64,000 nt of DNA from Chrysemys picta bellii (lineage: Eukaryota > Chordata > Testudines > Emydidae). Made by a program: the position numbers and the translations under genes. Positions 1-11,690 of the stretch are shown here, piece by piece. The stretch covers positions 1-64,000 of the forward strand of contig NW_027052991.1 of the NCBI RefSeq assembly GCF_011386835.1, written 5' to 3'. Every line of letters starts with the position of its first letter. Position 1 is the first letter of the stretch. The notes beneath the pieces were generated by a model, which did not search any database, was not told the origin of the DNA, and worked only from the letters and a program-made list of their open reading frames with translations.

Positions 1-316
1 TGGCCACACATTTCTGAAACCCCAAACCATGTTCAGGTTTTGGCAGACTAATTTCAGCTTTTCAATTAAAAAAAAACCACAACAAATTTTGAAGGAAAGC
101 AGACATTGTCCGTGATTTTTTCTGCTTTTTAAAAACCCCTAAGTTTTCGATCCAAAAAAAGTTTTGACGGAAAATATTTTCCCAACCCTTTTAGTGCCTT
201 TTAGCACTAGCTGATGCTGAGAACCAGTGATACCTTGTAAAGGTGACTTGAAAAGAAGTTTTCTCAAAACTGAGTTTGTGCTGAGATGTGGAAGGTTTTT
301 AAATGTTTATTTTTCC
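1..316. other. AT-rich intergenic DNA, no gene
   Basis: No coding region is supported. The first 200 bases are rich in runs of T and A with TTTTGA/TTTTGG words. The same texture occurs at about 23,640-23,880 and 36,480-36,900, so this is probably an old dispersed AT-rich repeat. The family is not identified. Confidence 0.4.
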
Positions 317-481
317 CAGGGCCACCCGGGGGGTGGGGGGAGGCAAATGGGGCAATTTGCCCCAGGGCCACAGGGGTCCCCACGAGAATATAGTATTCTA
401 TAGTATTGCAACTTTTTTTTATGGAAAAAATTGCAAAAAATTGCTTTGCCCCAGGCCCCCTGAATCCTCTGGGCGGCCCTG
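317..481 (-). mobile_element. hAT-like MITE, short copy
   Basis: The element has inverted ends: CAGGGCCACCC at the left and GGGCGGCCCTG at the right. Read on the minus strand, its start matches the element at 46,797-47,059, which has a clear 8-bp target duplication. It contains the family phrase GGGGCAATTTGCCCC, also present near 47,020 and 63,680. It carries no coding sequence. The flanking 8-mers here match only partly, so the target duplication is not convincing. Confidence 0.65.
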
Positions 482-944
482 AACTTACCTTGGTGTCTTG
501 TGGCTCTGCTCCTCCCTGAAACAAGGGGAAAGTGAGCGATGAGAACTCCCCTGAACATAGACACTCTGAATAGTATGCACTTTCAGTCTATATTAGGAAT
601 TAATGAGATTTACAAAATTTGGGCAGGATCGCGGTACAAACAAACAAGCAGAAATGAATAGACAGTAAATTACCTGGGAGCTTCTACTCTAACACTCAAA
701 TAAAGTCCTTAAAAATATGTTTCAGTCAATCTCTATTCAGAGCCTTCTCAAATTTAAATAGTGGGAGTTGGGTACCGAAGTGTCCCTTGTTCCCATGAAA
801 ATCCTTCCCTTCAAAGCATCTCAAACTGACAACTCTGTTAACTTTGTGTCAGGTTTAATATTAGAAAAAACACACACTAGACGAATGTGTTATATAAATA
901 TTAAACCAAACCAAACCACTAAATATCTGAAATTTCAACTAAAT

Positions 945-1680
945 TTCCAATCCTATCCTTCCCCCAGCTGGTACATTCCTGACCCCTAATATGAACACGT
1001 ATGGGTATGTTATAAATATTACAAGTCAAGAACATTCTCACAGTATGTAACACACACAGCTGCTTTCGACAGAACCCCCAACCTCAACACCTAACAAGAG
1101 GCAAGATAAATAAAAATCAGATAAACTGTATGGGTTTTATCTTGACCTGCATTCTGATTACCAAGAATCTTCACTCCCCAGGAATGAAGATTATTTAGAT
1201 AGAATCAATAATACAGAATACGCCATATAAAGCAATTCAGAATCACCATTTACCCTGACTCAATACTTTAAGGAGAAGAACACTCTGATGGCTTGGATAC
1301 CATCTGCCAAGACATTGTATCTTATCGGATTCAGTGTTGTTGAAAGCTATGACACTGATAGAAATAGAGCAGACATTTGTCTGACACTTCATCGAGAGGC
1401 CTTCGGGAGCCACTGAAGGAAGATCAGTCAATAGGCAGACAAATGTAACTGGGGCCGAGCTGTGCACCCAGCAGGCCAAACATGGTTCCCCACACACCTG
1501 GAAATGTGAGTTACGGGGAGGCAATGCGGGGTAATCACGATGGACAAGGAAGCTTTCCTCACCAAGTGAATGATGGACATCGTACTGGAAAAGGGGGAGG
1601 GAGGGATGCTGATGCTCTGTGTAATTCAAAACTGAGTAGGCTAATGTACATTCATGCCTGGCAATAACTGAGGGAACATT
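945..1680. repeat. Diverged local duplicate, copy 1 (partner 11,040-11,690)
   Basis: Colinear matches to 11,040-11,690 include CCCAGCTGGTACA, GGGTATGTTATAAATA, CTCACAGTATGTAA, CCTGGAAATGTGAGTTAC and TAGGCTAATG, in the same order and orientation. The copies differ by many substitutions and indels. No conserved reading frame was recognised on either strand. It may be an old segmental duplication or an unrecognised dispersed repeat. Confidence 0.65.
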
Positions 1681-1813
1681 GTTAGGGGGCTTATTCCTTC
1701 ACCCTCTCACTTCCCTGGTCCTTCTCGCATGAACAGAGAGTAACAATACCCAAAGTCCGAAGGTGCAAACAATTCGATGAACTTCCAGGAAGCATGATTC
1801 CAGTTTCCTTCTC

Positions 1814-2056
1814 AATCCAAGATACGCAACTTCAGCTACGTGAATAGCATAGCTGAAGTCGAAGTATCTTGGATCGAATTACCTGGGGTCCAGACAGCGC
1901 GGGATCGGTGGCCATGGCTCCCCCGTCAACTGCACTACCGCCGCTCACTCTGGTGGAGTTCCGGAGTCGACGGTGTGCACGTTTGGGGATCGATATATCG
2001 ATCCCAGATAAATCGATTGCTACCCGCCGATACGGCGCGTAGTGAAGACGTACCCT
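1814..2056 (+). mobile_element. Palindromic MITE family E, copy E1 (left end missing)
   Basis: This copy shares about 240 bp with 13,407-13,700, 24,949-25,240 and 38,673-38,969. Common landmarks are AACTTCAGCTACG, AGCTGAAGTCGAAGTATC, GGTGGAGTTCCGGAGTCGAC, GATCGATATATCG and GTAGTGAAGACGTACC. It lacks the left end GGGCTGGTCTACA and half of the second palindrome, so it is truncated and internally deleted. It is non-coding. Confidence 0.8.
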
Positions 2057-2247
2057 AGTGTCCCCCTTCCCAGCTCTGACACCACAGAGCCTTGCCTGTG
2101 TCCCTGTTCCTGTTCCCATTCCCTGTTCCCATTCCTGCCCTTAGCAAAACATGATCCCAATTCCCCCACCCACAGTCTCTGTTCCCATTCCCCCCTTACT
2201 TCCTGATTGACTGCAGACTATATAGTAAAACTTGAGTTCTGCTTAGC

Positions 2248-3728
2248 TAGGGTTACCATATTTCAGCAAGCAAAACAGAGGACGGGAGGAGCCCCGCCCC
2301 TGTCCCTCCCACTTCCCACCCCCCAGAACCCCCAACCCTCCCCCCGTTCCTTGTCCCCTGACTGCCCCCTCCTGGGACCCCTGCCCCTAACTGCCCCCCA
2401 GGACTCCACCCCCTATCTAAGCCTCCCTGCCTCTTGTCCCCTGACTGCCCCAACCCTTATCCACACCCCCACCCCCAGACAGACCCCTGGGACTCCCACG
2501 CCCCATCCAACCACTCCCCACCCCCTGACAGCCCCCCCCAGAACTCCCAACCCATCTAAACCCCTCTGCTCCCTGTCCCCTGACTGCTCCGATCCCTCTC
2601 CCCACTCCTGCTCCCTGACAGCTCCCCCCCAGAACTCCCAACCCCCCACCCCTCCCGCTCCTTGTCCCCTGACTGCCTCCTCCTGGGACCCCTGCTCCTA
2701 ACTGCCCTCCAGAACCCCACCTCCTACCTAAGCCTCCCTGTTCCTTATCCCCTAACTGCTCCTTCCTAAGACCCCCCCCCCAACTGCCCCCCAGGACCCT
2801 ACCCCCTACCTGTACCCTGACTGCCCAAAACTTTCTCCACTCCCCCCAAAAAGCCCCCCCCCGAACTCCCGACCCCCCCCGGTTTCTTGACTGCCCCCTC
2901 CAGAACCTCCCTGCCCCTTCTCCTGCCCCCCTGGCCCCCTTACCCTGCTGCTCAGAACAGGGTGTTGGGCTCTGTGCGAGCCGGAGATGTGGCTGCGCTC
3001 CCCAGCACAACACACAACACGGTCCCTGGCCCTGCACAGTGCTGCTGGAGCCGGGCGCGGGGCTGCCGGGGAGGAGCTGCCGGCTCAGAGTGCAGGGAGG
3101 GAGGGAGGAGGAGGAGCTCCTCTACAGCTGCTCCGGAGTCCAGCCCGTGACTTTCCTGCAGCCCTCCCAGCCGCTCGCTCTGCTCTGCCGGGGGGGGGGG
3201 GGAATCCCGGACATTTTGAGTGATTTACAAATTCCCCCCGGACGCTATTTTTAGCACAAAAAGGAGGACATGTCCGGGTAAATCCGGACGAATGGTAACC
3301 CTAGCCGACCCAGGCTGGAGATGCGCCTCCTCCCCCCACACCCTCCTTACCTGCTTCAGGCTTCCCGCGAATCAAATATTCGTGGGAAGCAGGGGAGGGG
3401 GCGGAGTTGGGGCGGGGGGGCATGGGCGGGGCCCCGTGGAGTGTCCTCCTTTTGGAGGCTCAAAATATGGTAACCCTAGACCGGGTCGGCCCGCCCAGCA
3501 CTGCCAGTCCCCGGCCCGGCCCCCGGCCGAGCACCTCCGGCCCGCCCAGCACTGCCGGCCCCCGGCCGAGCACCCCCGGCCCAGCCTCGCCGACCGCCGG
3601 CCCCCGAGCCCCCGGCCCGGCCCGGCCGACCTCCGTCCCCCGAGCCCCCGAGCCGCCGGCCCCCGAGCCCCCGGCCTGGCACCGCTGGCTCCCGAGCCCC
3701 CGGCCCGGCACCGCCGGCCGCCGGCCGC
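2248..3728 (-). mobile_element. Composite hAT-like element, copy 1 (outer end lost)
   Basis: This is nearly the reverse complement of 42,600-44,136. It begins TAGGGTTACCATA at 2,248, and further copies of the terminal motif lie inside at about 3,290-3,305 and 3,465-3,478. It has a pyrimidine-rich body of imperfect repeats (CCCCTGACTGCCCC units, 2,300-2,950), a G run near 3,191 and a GC-rich block of CCCGGCCC repeats (3,480-3,728). The outer 100 bp or so seen at 42,508-42,620 is absent. Long open frames here are low-complexity artefacts. Confidence 0.8.
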
Positions 3729-3734
3729 CTCTAC

Positions 3735-3929
3735 ACATTGGAGCACTTAGGGGCCACAGGGACTTAGTGGCCACTTCTAGGAGCCACGTGGCGCTGGGGC
3801 AGGCAAGGAGCCTGCCTTAGTCCCAAGCCCCTGCTGCACCGCCGACTGGACTTTTAACAGTCCACCAGAGCCACCAGGGGCCCTTTTCGACCAGGCGTTC
3901 TGGTGGAAAACTGGATGCCTGGCAACCCT
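3735..3929 (-). mobile_element. MITE-like end adjoining the composite hAT element
   Basis: On the minus strand this stretch begins AGGGTTGCCAGGCATCC and continues into GC-rich DNA with CAGGCTCCTTGCCTGCC. The terminus resembles the neighbouring element's TAGGGTTACCAT end. It may be a second hAT-like element or a different end attached to the composite. No target duplication was found. Confidence 0.5.
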
Positions 3930-4613
3930 ACTGGCTGGCTGCTGCACACACACAGACGTAGCTGGGAGGGACTTGCATGCTGGAGGCTGTTTGTGAGCAG
4001 TTTGTGAGCAGTCCTGACTGGTGCGTACAGCAGCAAAGCAGTGAAAAGGGAACCCCAGGTTAGGGGGAAAGGGTGACCCAGCTACGCACTAGTCTAGATT
4101 GTCCCCTGGGTATGTCACACCTGCCTTCTGCAGGGTTTTGTGACTCACAGTCTAAGGCGTCAGTCTCTCCCCCATTTGTTGGGCAGGAGCTCAGGCGCCT
4201 AACTCAGGCTTTGTGAATCCCAGTGATTTTTCTAGGTGCCTAGAAGTGAAGTGTTGTGACGCTCAGCATCACTGTGCCTAACTCCTGTTGTGTATTCAGA
4301 CCGTCGGGCCAACGTCCCTTTGTGGAGCTGGGCCTAATCTCATTTTGTAATGGCAGCACAATATCATAATCTTGTGCTTAGAGTTTAGACATGGAGCCCT
4401 GGGTGAACTTGATTTTCTCTGTGAACTGCTGCATGTGAATCAGATTAAAGCAAAGTGGCAGCACATCACAAGTCAAATCAGCTTTAAGGAAACCCACGAA
4501 ACCAAAAGAAGGGGTTACTCTCCTGTGCAGTAACTGTAGTTCTTCTAGAGGGTGTGTCCCTAGGGGTGCACCACACTGGGCCTGCGTGTGCCCTTTGTGC
4601 CCTGCATCTAGGC

Positions 4614-4831
4614 CAGTGGCTCTCAAACTTTTGTACTGGTGACCCCTTTCACATAGCAAGCTTCTGAGTGCGACCCCCTCCCCTATAAATTAAAATTTAT
4701 TTTTTTTAAATTAACCATTATAAATGCTGGAGGCAAACCGGGATTTGGGGTGGAGGTTGACAGCTCACGACCTCCCATGTAATAACCTCGCGACTCCCTG
4801 AGGGGTCCTGACCCCAGTTTGAGAACCCCTG
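4614..4831. mobile_element. hAT MITE with 8-bp target duplication
   Basis: Inverted ends CAGTGGCTCTCAAACTTTT and AGTTTGAGAACCCCTG are typical of hAT non-autonomous elements (MER5-like ends). The flanks are ATCTAGGC (4,606-4,613) and GTCTAGGC (4,832-4,839), an 8-bp duplication with one mismatch. It sits inside the DIRS end region and is therefore younger than that copy. No coding capacity. Confidence 0.9.
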
Positions 4832-5030
4832 GTCTAGGCCATATCAGGCTGCATGGCCAAACAGTCCGCTGAGTTCCTTCTGCACCACCAAGTCTGAGCA
4901 GAAACTCTGAAGCAGAGGGGAGGCGGACGGGTAGTGGGGCATCCAGAGGGGGACACATCTCAAAGAACTACAGTTACTACACAGGGGGAGTAACCCCTTT
5001 TTCTTCTTCAAGTCCTATCCCTACTACCGC

Positions 5031-5216
5031 TCAGGGTGATTTCTGAGCAGTATCCCCAGTAGGAGGAAGAAGCTTTGGAATGGAGTCCAGAACAGAAGAG
5101 AAAATTGCGTTGCTGACTGCAGCATCAGACCTGGAGACATCGACTAATGCATAGTGTCTAGCGAAAATATCTACTGAAGACCACATATCGGTCCTGCAGC
5201 TGTCTGAAATGGGCAC
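5031..5216 (-). pseudogene. DIRS tyrosine recombinase C-terminal remnant
   Basis: The minus-strand frame contains TDMWSSVDIFARHYALVDVS, which aligns with the recombinase end at 15,455 (TWTSELTFVKHYAI). It includes the region of the nucleophilic tyrosine (RHYAL). The upstream His-x-x-Arg segment is not in the same open frame, so the gene is broken. DIRS elements use this enzyme instead of an integrase to insert their circular cDNA. The identification rests on the match to the better copy at 15,398-16,268. Confidence 0.6.
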
Positions 5217-6232
5217 ATTTTAAAGTAGATCTATAGATGTAGACTGTGATCTGGTTGAATGTGCCAAAATACTGATAGGGAGTGTAATGGCGACAGCTTG
5301 GTATCAAGTTGTGATTCAAAAGTCTCTGGATGGAAATGACAAATCCCTTAAATCTATCTGCAATCAAAATGAATAGTCTATTGGATTTGTGAAATGGTTT
5401 AGTTCTGTCGAGGTAGAAGGCTTCTGCCCTCCTGACATCTGGAGTGTGGAGAACTGTCTCCTGGTGGGAAGTATGTGGTTTTGGGAAGAAAACTGGCAGC
5501 TATATGGTCTGATTCAGGTGAAAATTGGAAGTCACGTTAGGAAGAAAGCTGGGATGCAGTCGGAAGGAGACCTTCTCCTTGTGAAACATTGAAAGGGGGT
5601 GTGGGGAGGGGCTGCCATGAATGCACCAATCTCGCTGACTCTGTGAGCTGAGGTATAAGTATGAAAGGGATTTTTGAGCCATTGGTGATCCACTGAATCT
5701 CTGTTTGTTTGCAGGAGTGTAGATGCCCAAAGTGCATAATATGGTCCTGGAATCTTTAAGGGGATTTAATGACTTGTCAGTGTTCTCTGCAAACAACTTT
5801 CATCTGCCAAATTGAAGAGCCTCAACTGTATTCTGAATTTCCCTGGGGAAGCCAGACAATATCAGCCAGGAAGCCCGGCACAGAACTGCCGCCACAGAGA
5901 TGCAGTGTCTGTATCATCAAGAGCTGCCTGCAAAGACATTCTTGCCAACAACTGACCCTCAGCAACAATTGCCTGGAATTGTTCTCTTTGATCCGAGTGA
6001 AGGCATTCAATAAATGACTCAAATTATGTATAGTTGGTAAAGTATTTGGCCATAAATGCTGGGTAATTTGCATAGAGGAATTGCAGCATAGCTGATGAAT
6101 AGGCCTTCCAGCCTAGTGGGGTCCAAATGCTTTTGGTCTCTGTCATATGGGGTGGATTTGTAATGGTGTTCACCACATCAACAAAGAGAGGTTGGAAAAC
6201 AGCAATTCAGAGTCCTTGGAGGGGACATAGTA

Positions 6233-6454
6233 TTATTTGTTAGCCCTCCTACAAGTGGGTGTCACCGTAGCTGGGATTTGCCAGATGGTTCTAGTGGGTT
6301 CCCATAGAGCCTCATTAATGGGAAAGGTGACTCCTGATGGCGTCACAGAGTGCAGAATATCCAGCAGCTTGTGTTGGAGTTCTCCAAGATCTTCCAGTGG
6401 TATCTGCAGATTCTGGCACTGGCTTAATGTGGTCCTGGAACTGGCAAAAATCAT
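6233..6454 (-). pseudogene. DIRS gag-like remnant
   Basis: The minus-strand peptide contains FPINEALWEPTRTIWQIPAT followed by VTPTCRRANK. It matches the better preserved gag-like frame at 19,835-20,425 (LPIEEAIIEPAEVIWQTVAS and VSPTNKRSD). That pairing is the basis of the call. The frame is short and broken on both sides. Structural role as a DIRS gag is inferred from position upstream of the RT in the other copy. Confidence 0.6.
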
Positions 6455-7739
6455 GAACTAGCAGAAAGGCATCAGGGCCTCATCTGGGAAGGAGGTCTGA
6501 GATGTGGCTTCTTTGTCTGCCCTGGACTGCTGTTCCTGAAATGTTTCCTCTTGCTGCTGGGGAGGGGAAGTTTGGGTCTCCCTGTCATCCCAATGGGATG
6601 GGGCTGGGACCTAGAGAACTGCTGACAATAGGCAGTATAGGGATTCCAATATGTCCCTTGAGGCCATTACTGGGAAGGGGGTAGCATCCGGAGCTGCTCC
6701 CACCAGGATCGATGAGGTCCCAAAACATCTCCCCTGCCCCTTCGGGAAAGGGGTGTGTGTGTGTGAGGATGCTTTGGAGAACCTTGCACAAAAAGAGAGG
6801 AGGTAGAGGGAAGGTCATCTGGAGCAGCTCCCAGAGAATGGGACTGGCGGGACAATGGCACCGGGGAGGCAAAGGGATCTGGAGATGGGGGATTCTCGAT
6901 ACCGAAAGGTGCTCTGTGGCTGCTACCAACAGAGACTGAGGTTCAGCACTCATCACCAATTCCTTTTGTAGTCTGACGTCCTGAGGTACCGAGAGCTTTT
7001 GTGGTACCGAGAGGTGTCTGTCCTTTTCTGATGGCAATGGAGTCCTGGGGTGCCACGGGGCTGGTGCAGATGAGGTTGAAGGCTTTCATGGTACCTCAGC
7101 AGTTGGTAAGGATATTGAGAGTGGAGTCTGAGATGACAGTACTGCTCCTTCTTGTTTGGTGCTACCAGGGTCTTCCCAGAGCTCTGGTTGGACTTAGAAT
7201 CGTGGCATTTTCCCATGTCCACCATATTGGAGGAGCCTCTTCCACCTTGAGGAAAACCTCTCAGAGGCTGTAGATCTGGCTGGAGTGAATTCTTTTTGTG
7301 GAGGAACCCCTGGGAAGGGCACTAGATTTGCTCTTCTGGGAGACTTCAGAGGAAGGCTCTGAGAATTTCTCCTTCCCAGAAGAATGCTGAGCTGAGGTGG
7401 AAGGGCCCTATTTGCCCCTGGTAACTGACGTCCAGGGGTTTCCTGACCTGGCTCAGGAGCAGGCTGGAGGGAATTCTCCATCATAAGGTGTCAAAGTTTG
7501 ACTGCCTGGTTCTTCCCAGCCCTATAGTTCAGGCCTAGGCATACATTGCACTTCTGCAGCATGTATGATTCACCCAGGCATCTTTACAAGAGAGGCAGCA
7601 TTTGAGCTGAATGAAGCGGACATGCCCCTTACAGGGGAGTCTGTGATGGATCCCGCACTTTCTCTTCTTGTGAGGGTGTTCAGGGCGCCATTTCTCGCCC
7701 CTGATCTGGGGTATTAACTGTCCCACTAGTATCCCAGAA

Positions 7740-8215
7740 AAGGGAGTGGAGAGGGAGGGACCCCAGCCCGACCTCTACTCCGGGTCCCAGCCCAGGGGCC
7801 CTTGGTATAGTGGCAAACCACTTGAACTAGTGATTCCTTCCCCTGGGCTACTTTCCTCTCTGGCCCTTCAGCTTGTGGAGCTTCCTGCCCTCTCTCTGCT
7901 TGGGCTAAGTTTCTCCCAACCCCTTGTGTCTGTGGAGTTCCTCTGCTCGGTACAAGCTGGGTTTCCCTTTACCAAGGGTCTTGGGCTTCTGGCCCGCCAC
8001 TGCACTTTTCCAAACTCTCCTCTGCTTCCCTCCAAACTGCTCTCCTTCAAACTGCTCTCTGCTCCAACAACAAAGCACTCTGCTTCAGTTCCTCCAACTG
8101 TCTGATTGAAGCAGGGGGTTTTTTATCAGGTGACTGGCTTCAGGTGCTCTAATTGGTCTAATTGGCTTCAGGTGCACTAATTAAACTGTAGCAGCGTCTC
8201 TTCCCTCTACAGGAA
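7740..8215 (-). mobile_element. LTR-like fragment (uncertain)
   Basis: A C/T-rich stretch with repeated phrases (TCCAAACTGCTCTC, CTTCAGGTGCTCTAATTGG, TTCAGGTGCACTAATTA) resembles the U3/R portion of turtle LTRs that I recognise only loosely. No paired ends or target duplication were found. The open frames here are not supported as genes. Confidence 0.35.
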
Positions 8216-8435
8216 ATATGGTTCTCAACATCCTGGGGCTTCCATATAGCCCATCTATCACTCTCCTGCTGCCATCTGGCCATGCTGTATCACAATATAT
8301 ATACCTTTATTTTCTATCAAATGGAGAACAAATACCTAACAAACTGACTAATAAAAAGATACAAGCTACTGTGGTAGATCAGAAGCAGATATACTTGGGG
8401 GATGGTTTGCACGCGCAACCTGATATTGCCTTGTC

Positions 8436-8790
8436 AAGGCTGATTCCCCATTCCGGCACTTTGAGTGCAGAGGGTGGGGGCCCGCAAGGATTTTAAAAGT
8501 TAATACTGGCCACTCCAGGCTTCTAAACTCCCAGGGTTACAGTTTCTCTCTGACCTTGGCTTGGTAAACACTGCCATCAACCAAATGCAAAACCCTTTTT
8601 GGAACCCAAGAAGACACCCTTGGGAATTCCTTCTGGTGAGGTACCCTCAAGCCCTTTCACCTCCGCCCCCTTTGGGGAAGAGCTGAGAAAGAAAACAAAG
8701 GAAATTAGCTGTTGCCACCAGTTAATTAAACATGTGCACAAATCTCTTAGGACACCAAAAATCCAATCATGTGCTATACAACAGCGCTTC
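8436..8790 (-). mobile_element. LTR-like fragment beginning TTGTCAAGGCTGATTCC
   Basis: The segment starts at TTGTCAAGGCTGATTCCCC and runs through GGCACTTTGAGTGCAGAGG to ACACCAAAAATCCAATC. I recognise this as a dispersed LTR-type repeat of turtle genomes. Only one copy is present here and neither target duplications nor coding regions are visible. Orientation is uncertain. Confidence 0.4.
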
Positions 8791-8809
8791 TGGGATTATC
8801 CGTTTCAGT

Positions 8810-10110
8810 CTAACATCTCTTTCTACCTTCTTCAGACTCACTCTTTTCAGCCGCCTCTATGAATTTCTCTTTTCTAAAGTCTTTGTAGTCTTCTTTGATC
8901 TTCACACAAATTCCTTTGCACAGTGTTCTGTATTCTTTGCCCATTTTTCCTTCTAATTTCATGCGCACCGTCCTTGCCATCAGATTCAAAATTTCCTCAC
9001 TGATCCTCTGCTTGCATCCCAACATTTTCAATGCTTTTCCCTTCTTAGCTGCTGAGATTAGCTGTGAGATAAACTATTCAGAGGCCTCATCGATGTCCTT
9101 GTTGACCTTTATACTCAAGGTTCATTTCACTCACTTCCTGTACAAATGCCTCTTCGTTGAAGTGCCATTTTTGCTTCAGTTTCTGGCTATCTCTCAACTT
9201 CATAGACATTGTCAACACATATTTTGAGCGGAACATATTTTGAGCGGGCTGATCCTGTGAAAATGATTCGTTCTCGTATTGTCGCTACATCATTAAAGAT
9301 TCTTCTGGTATCCGTCTTTATATAATCAATCTGATTCAGTGCGACTCCATCCAGATGTTTCCTTGTCCACTGCCGACAAGGTTCTTTTTCAAATATTGTG
9401 TTCATTATGTGGAGATGGTTTGCCTCTCTGAATGCAACCAGACAATCATTTCTTACACCTTTACTGAATTTTCTCACATACTTTTCTTTTTCAATCTTTT
9501 TTCCACTTACTATTGCATTGAAGTCCCCTTGGATAATTGTGTAGGTGGATCTTTTCTGCATTACCTCCTCCAGCTCTTCGTAGATATGGTCCATTTCTTC
9601 ATCTTCCTCTTGCTGCGTGGGAGCATACACCTGAATAATTTGAATCGTTCTCCTTCATTTTATCTGAAGCGTGAGACCTGCTATTTGGGGTGACACGATG
9701 TTGCCGCTAACTATCCTTGGAACTGTTTCTTTCCTGACAATGACTCCTACACCGCCAATCCTTGCTCTATTGTCAAGTGATCTTCCTAGGAATACTTGCT
9801 CTCAGCTTTTCCATTGTGCAATGAGGTCTTTTATTCTTGTGTCAGAGGGGTAGCCGTGTTAGTCTGGATCTGTAAAAAGCAACAAAGAGTCCTGTGGCAC
9901 CTTAAAGACTAACAGATGTAGTGGAGCATAAGCTTTTGTGGGTGAATGCCCACTTCATCAGATGCATGTCTTTTATTCTTGTTTCACATAACCCTATGAC
10001 CTCGGCTTTTATTGATTTTCTGACTTCAATGTAAATATCGATATATGAATCGGATGACAGTGTTCTTGTGTTGTGACTTGCAACAAATAGTTAGACTAGC
10101 CTCTGTTTTT
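8810..10110 (-). pseudogene. RTE-type LINE fragment with endonuclease domain
   Basis: On the minus strand, 9,187-9,630 encodes a typical apurinic endonuclease core: MYAPTQQEEDEE, then IIQGDFNAIVSG (catalytic GDFN), then a FREANHLHIMNTIFEK block and NQIDYIKTD. The frame at 8,810-9,031 (CKQRISEEILNLMA) continues towards the linker before the reverse transcriptase. The RT itself is missing, so the copy is truncated or fragmented. A short interspersed repeat interrupts it at 9,841-9,967. The RT piece at 14,080-14,760 could belong to the same family. The RTE assignment comes from endonuclease motifs and is moderately sure. Confidence 0.7.
9841..9967 (+). mobile_element. Short interspersed repeat (SINE-like) with 15-bp target duplication
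   Basis: The 127-bp body runs from CAGAGGGGTAGCCGTGTTAG to CCCACTTCATCAGATGCAT. It is flanked by GTCTTTTATTCTTGT at 9,826-9,840 and 9,968-9,982. A reverse-orientation copy lies at 49,595-49,723. The start has an A-box-like stretch (TAGCCGTGTTAGTCTGG) but I see no convincing B box. It could be a tRNA-derived SINE or the tail of another retroelement. The insertion itself is certain. Confidence 0.9.
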
Positions 10111-11039
10111 CGTCCTGTGTTATCCCAGGTCAGGCTGACGCATGAGTCTGAGCTGTTTTCCAGTTTATTCTGCATTGTGTGGCTTGTTTGGCAGGAGAAT
10201 CTTGCAGCAGTGCATTCGGGGTGCCAACCCTTGTGTCCTGTAGCTGCGGTACCCCCTCCACTTTGGCCAGGTTGCCCTAGCTTAATAGAGGTATGGTGAG
10301 ACTACCTACTACCCTGGAGGCTAGCTCAACACCATCTCAGCTTGGTAAGACCTGCCACAGCATATGCTCTGCCGTACTTCAAACCCCTTTCACCCTCACA
10401 CCAATGCTGAAGTAGGGAGGCAGGATTTTGGGGGGGGGCCCTCATGCCCTTCCCAAATGGGAGAGTTTAATTCTCAGCACTCTACATTCAGCATTTTCTG
10501 CTTTGCTGTCAAGAGGACCCCTGCCCCCAACACAGACAGACAAACTTAACGGTGCCCCCTTCAATCCCTGCCCTCAGTGGTCCCTCAGGGAGATTGCATT
10601 ACTTTACCCTCCCTCCACCTCTGCCAACCAGCATCAAGTATCTCCCAGCTCAATGGTGCTACTCAGGCACCGCCAGGGTCCATGGGATGTTATGAATGGG
10701 AGCACTGATCTGGAGCTCAGTAAGGCACAGAGACAAGGGCAGTTAGGTGGAGGAGCTGTGAGGTGCTGCCATATTCCCAGTTCCTATTGCCATCCTCACA
10801 GGGGCAGAATCGCTACTGGTCCCCCAGAATAGCTGTGTCTCATTTATGATGATAAACAGATATCTGCCTACACTATCCGCAAATCCTGAACCAGCAATCA
10901 CAGTCCTCGGTAAACACCCACATGAGGAATGTGACAGAGCAATGAATATATGAGAGCAGGTGAGGGACTGAGATGTGGCACATTGAACAAACGGGAAATT
11001 GATGGAGAATACTTAGAAAATCGTGACAGTGACGCCACC
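10111..11039. other. Intergenic stretch, no gene recognised
   Basis: There are only short open frames without recognisable domains. A G run at about 10,430 and C-rich tracts explain the longer frames. No repeat partner was spotted elsewhere in the window. Confidence 0.4.
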
Positions 11040-11690
11040 TGCCAGTCCCAACCTTTTCCCAGCTGGTACAATCCTGTCCCAGCTGGGGACACATGTGGGT
11101 ATGTTATAAATACTGCAGTAAGGAACATCCTCACAGTATGTAAGACACACGCCGCTGCTTTCACCAAACGCCAACCTCCTCCCCTGAGAAGAACCGACGT
11201 TCATCCAGAGCCAAAGGAATAAACTTGAAGGATGTTTTGCCCCTACCACAAAAGGAGATTGGATCTGACCTGGGTTTGGTGGTGTTGAAAACTGTTAGAC
11301 AAGTGGGGAAATGCTTGGCCTAGACTGGGAGAGACTGGCCAGTTGTCTCACAGTTCATGGAAAGGCCTTCAAGGGCCCTAGTGCAGAGAGCCTTTAACAG
11401 GCAATAAATGTCATTGGGGCCCAGGGTGCGTATCATTCCTGGATCCCCACACAGGATGACAGACACCTGGAAATGTGAGTTACAGGAGATGGACTGGGAA
11501 CAGTCACAGTCTAGACAGGGGAGTGCTCTGAAACAGACTGAACGATGGACCACCCCTTCATATGGGAAGAGGGAGGGATTCATTCTCTTCTGAACAGAGT
11601 GTAGCTGTGCAAATATTGTCTGGATGCCTTGAGTAACTCCATGGTCAATAGGCTAATGCAGATTCACTCCTGGCCAGAACTCAGAGGCAT
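11040..11690. repeat. Diverged local duplicate, copy 2 (partner 945-1,680)
   Basis: The order and orientation of conserved words are the same as in copy 1, about 10.1 kb away: CCCAGCTGGTACA, GGGTATGTTATAAATA, CCTCACAGTATGTAA, CCTGGAAATGTGAGTTAC and AGGCTAATGCAGATTCA. Spacing between words differs by tens of bases. No shared coding frame was found on either strand. Confidence 0.65.

Larger units (their letters stand above)
4500..7560 (-). mobile_element. Decayed DIRS-like retrotransposon, copy 1
   Basis: The left side carries an inverted pair of end sequences: GTGCAGTAACTGTAGTTCTT near 4,527 and AAGAACTACAGTTACTAC near 4,962. Similar end sequences are found at the DIRS copy at 15,005. Remnants of the recombinase (5,031-5,216) and gag (6,233-6,454) lie on the minus strand in DIRS order. 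The reverse transcriptase section is largely gone, so this is an internally deleted copy. A hAT MITE is nested at 4,614-4,831. The 6,500-7,560 part is probably the low-complexity gag N-terminus. Confidence 0.7.

Noticed and set aside
3220..3254. Composite hAT inner termini as evidence of separate insertions at this locus
   Set aside because: Both copies have the same inner layout, so the composite is ancestral to the family and not assembled here.
2417..3750. Long Gly/Pro/Arg-rich open frames on both strands (also at 42,456-44,021)
   Set aside because: They overlap in up to four frames in GC-rich low-complexity transposon DNA and have no domain. Frame length here reflects base composition.
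9355..9693. Plus-strand 112-residue frame
   Set aside because: It is antisense to the RTE endonuclease, which has recognisable catalytic motifs on the minus strand.
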